A stretch of 43,545 nt of DNA, taken from Methylacidiphilales bacterium. Its GTDB lineage: Bacteria; Verrucomicrobiota; Verrucomicrobiia; Methylacidiphilales; UBA1321. How positions within the stretch are numbered: position 1 is the stretch's first letter; each line of letters starts with the position of its first letter. The position numbers were made by a program, and so were the translations under genes. Shown here one piece after another: positions 42,207 to 43,545 of this stretch. The notes beneath the pieces are model-generated. The model was not told the origin of the DNA. It was given only the letters and a program-made list of their open reading frames with translations, and did not search any database. The stretch covers positions 1 through 43,545 of the forward strand of contig JAJSLI010000083.1 in NCBI GenBank assembly GCA_021272315.1, read 5' to 3'.

Positions 42207-42569
42207 ACGCATCAAAACACGGAGAACACAGAGAACGAGCATGATCAGGGCGGGAACCGACTTTTTCAGCGGGTCGCCGATTCGAAAATGCATAACGATC
42301 GCCCCCACCATCAGGACGCCGATCACCACCACGGCTGGGAAGACCAACGAAGGCAGCCAGATCCCGACGATCAGCGCCAACGCGGCACCGATCTTGAGCA
42401 ACCCCACCAGGTATACGGTCCAGCCGGGAAGACCATAGGCGAGAAACTCCCCTTTGATCGTCACCGCGTCGCCGCCGCGGTACGGGGTGGGGCGATTTGG
42501 CTGAATCAACCAGACGTTAAGCAGTCCTAGCGCGATGACGAGTTGGATGACGATGGCGACAATATGCAT
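42195..42569 (-). CDS. DoxX-like membrane protein
   Basis: A 124-aa protein with four hydrophobic helices: MHIVAIVIQLVIALGLLNVW, LPGWTVYLVGLLKIGAALAL, LPSLVFPAVVVIGVLMVGAI and VPALIMLVLCVLRVLM. The layout matches DoxX/DoxX-like proteins (DoxX_2), small inner-membrane proteins sometimes linked to thiosulfate:quinone oxidoreduction or other redox roles. I preferred ATG 42569 over the start at 42647 because the added N-terminus lacks the hydrophobic pattern. Transcribed divergently from the next gene; function unknown. Confidence 0.75.
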   Translation of the reverse strand: MHIVAIVIQLVIALGLLNVWLIQPNRPTPYRGGDAVTIKGEFLAYGLPGWTVYLVGLLKIGAALALIVGIWLPSLVFPAVVVIGVLMVGAIVMHFRIGDPLKKSVPALIMLVLCVLRVLMRGVY

Positions 42570-42604
42570 GGGCGGAAAAGGAGCGACGGACAACCATTGT
42601 CTCT

Positions 42605-42979
42605 TTGCTCTACACAACGTACCCTGAAACCTTGCAATTACTAGCAAAGCTTTGCCAGGTGATTTCGTTGGTTTCGTTCGGTTGGTACGGAATGACTTGT
42701 CTCGTCTCGGTAAGAATGGTGAAGGAGTTCCAGCGCCTTCGCCTGCCTCATTGGCGCCGCCTTACTGGCGTGCTTCAGATTCTGGCCAGCGCGGGATTGC
42801 TTGCCGGATTCTTCTTTTGGCCCCTGCGGCTGTTTTGTTCCGCCGGGCTAGCGATCATGATGCTGGTTGCGATCGGCGTCCGGATCCGCGTAAACGATTC
42901 GCTTTGGGCAGCGACGTCCGCGCTCTTTTTCTTTTTGCTCAATCTTTTCCTCGCTCTCCAGCCATCGCCGGGAGCCTGA
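42605..42979 (+). CDS. DoxX-like membrane protein
   Basis: A 124-aa protein starting at a TTG. It has LLAKLCQVISLVSFGWYGMT, MVKEFQRLRLPHWRRLTGVL, LQILASAGLLAGFFFWPLRL, GLAIMMLVAIGVRIRVNDSL and SALFFFLLNLFLAL, a four-TM pattern of the DoxX-like family with the R(L)P--R-LTGVLQ loop. It is divergent from the previous DoxX gene, with only 35 nt between starts, so the promoters overlap. The TTG start is assumed; an ATG at 42689 would cut the first helix. Confidence 0.7.
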   Translation: MLYTTYPETLQLLAKLCQVISLVSFGWYGMTCLVSVRMVKEFQRLRLPHWRRLTGVLQILASAGLLAGFFFWPLRLFCSAGLAIMMLVAIGVRIRVNDSLWAATSALFFFLLNLFLALQPSPGA

Positions 42980-43385
42980 AGGAGAGATGAAGGGGGCACG
43001 TTTCGACATGCGAAACGGTTGCCATGAGTAAGGCCCTCACGGGGGGCTCCACTCTGGAAAATACAATGAGCTGGCACATTCCATCGACCGAGCAAGACCA
43101 TCGCAGGAACCCCGACCCGCCCGACAAACTTCAACACGCTAGAAGCATTTTCTATTATGCCAAACCAACCTGCACTAGAAACTGAGCTGCTCCGCGCAGC
43201 CTCCGATAAGGCCTCTGATTCTTTCCCTCTGGGAGCCGGCCCGATCAAAAGCGGCTTGCGCCAAGAAAACTCGGGCGTAAACTCGGTCACTAGTTTCACA
43301 AAAGCAGCCAAGGTTGCCTGAAGCTTCCCGTTCTTTGCTTTCCCCGGTCAGCTACCTGTATCGTCACGCAAGCCCTTAACACCAA
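42980..43385. other. gene-poor stretch
   Basis: Nothing convincing. A 54-codon frame on the plus strand is listed separately as doubtful, and minus-strand frames (for example 42939-43127) look like shadows. Confidence 0.4.
43157..43321 (+). CDS. doubtful 54-aa ORF
   Basis: ATG at 43157 to TGA at 43321, product MPNQPALETELLRAASDKAS followed by a Ser/Gly-rich end. It has no clear ribosome site and no recognised family. Reported because no other gene occupies the interval; likely chance. Confidence 0.15.
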   Translation: MPNQPALETELLRAASDKASDSFPLGAGPIKSGLRQENSGVNSVTSFTKAAKVA

Positions 43386-43413
43386 GAAACCTCCGGTGGT
43401 TACCGGAGGTTTC
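43386..43413 (-). terminator. strong hairpin after the initiator tRNA
   Basis: GAAACCTCCGGT (43386-43397) and ACCGGAGGTTTC (43402-43413) form a perfect 12-bp stem with a 4-nt loop, 4 nt beyond the 3' end of the tRNA on the minus strand. The following T-run is weak (TTGGTGTT), so it may be a processing or terminator hairpin. Confidence 0.7.
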
Positions 43414-43417
43414 AAAT

Positions 43418-43494
<77 letters not shown>

Positions 43495-43545
43495 ATATTG
43501 GAAGGGGCAACGTGCTCCGGGCCGGCTGGCCTGTCAATGTCTTTC

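Overview
This window looks like chromosomal DNA of a GC-rich Gram-negative bacterium, and I lean towards Verrucomicrobiota. That lean is inference from the mix of families (PRC-barrel, DUF2934, DUF3175, DUF892, glucoamylase-like PF10091, a plasma-membrane-type H+-ATPase next to a phosphoketolase cluster) and from the weak or missing Shine-Dalgarno sequences before many starts; no rRNA or species marker is present. The only RNA gene is an initiator tRNA on the minus strand at the right edge.

Left third (about 1-15.6 kb): a loose, partly eroded stress-gene region. Intact genes include a glucoamylase-family hydrolase, a DUF892 ferritin-like protein, DUF433 and DUF2934/DUF3175 proteins, a glycine-zipper protein, two paralogous two-repeat PRC-barrel proteins, two paralogous one-domain membrane peptides and a YflT-like general stress protein. 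Between them lie relics: the N-terminus of a flavin oxidoreductase, IS66 tnpA/tnpB remnants, a CPA1 Na+/H+ antiporter, a slipin with one in-frame stop, and a cytochrome b/c gene and a glycine-zipper lipoprotein that both end at a 1257-bp IS3-family element. A 16-bp motif, sense consensus GGGTAACACCCCATAG, recurs in the gaps, nearly always pointing at a nearby stress gene. It is the strongest candidate here for an undescribed regulatory system.

Middle and right (15.7-42.2 kb): a compact carbon and energy island. rpiB, pgm, glgP, glgX and a HAD phosphatase overlap by 4 bp at most junctions (stop and start share bases); rpe lies opposite; csbD and a BON lipoprotein follow; then ackA, tal, pgi, xfp, fba and tpiA run in one direction. 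Together they can take stored glycogen to glucose-1-P, glucose-6-P and fructose-6-P, split fructose-6-P with phosphoketolase, make ATP with acetate kinase, and rearrange the rest through transaldolase, Rpe and RpiB (transketolase and phosphofructokinase are not in the window). Downstream are two P-type H+-ATPase-like pumps, a PPK2 polyphosphate kinase and an ion channel with an unusual filter, suggesting a low-energy or stress programme that mobilises glycogen and polyphosphate and controls membrane potential or pH.

Both ATPases carry a Lys/Pro/Glu/Ala-rich C-terminal tail ending in an almost identical DUF2934-like module, also found in two small proteins of the left region, which links the two parts of the window. 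The right edge holds two divergent DoxX-like membrane genes, a gene-poor stretch, a strong terminator and the initiator tRNA.
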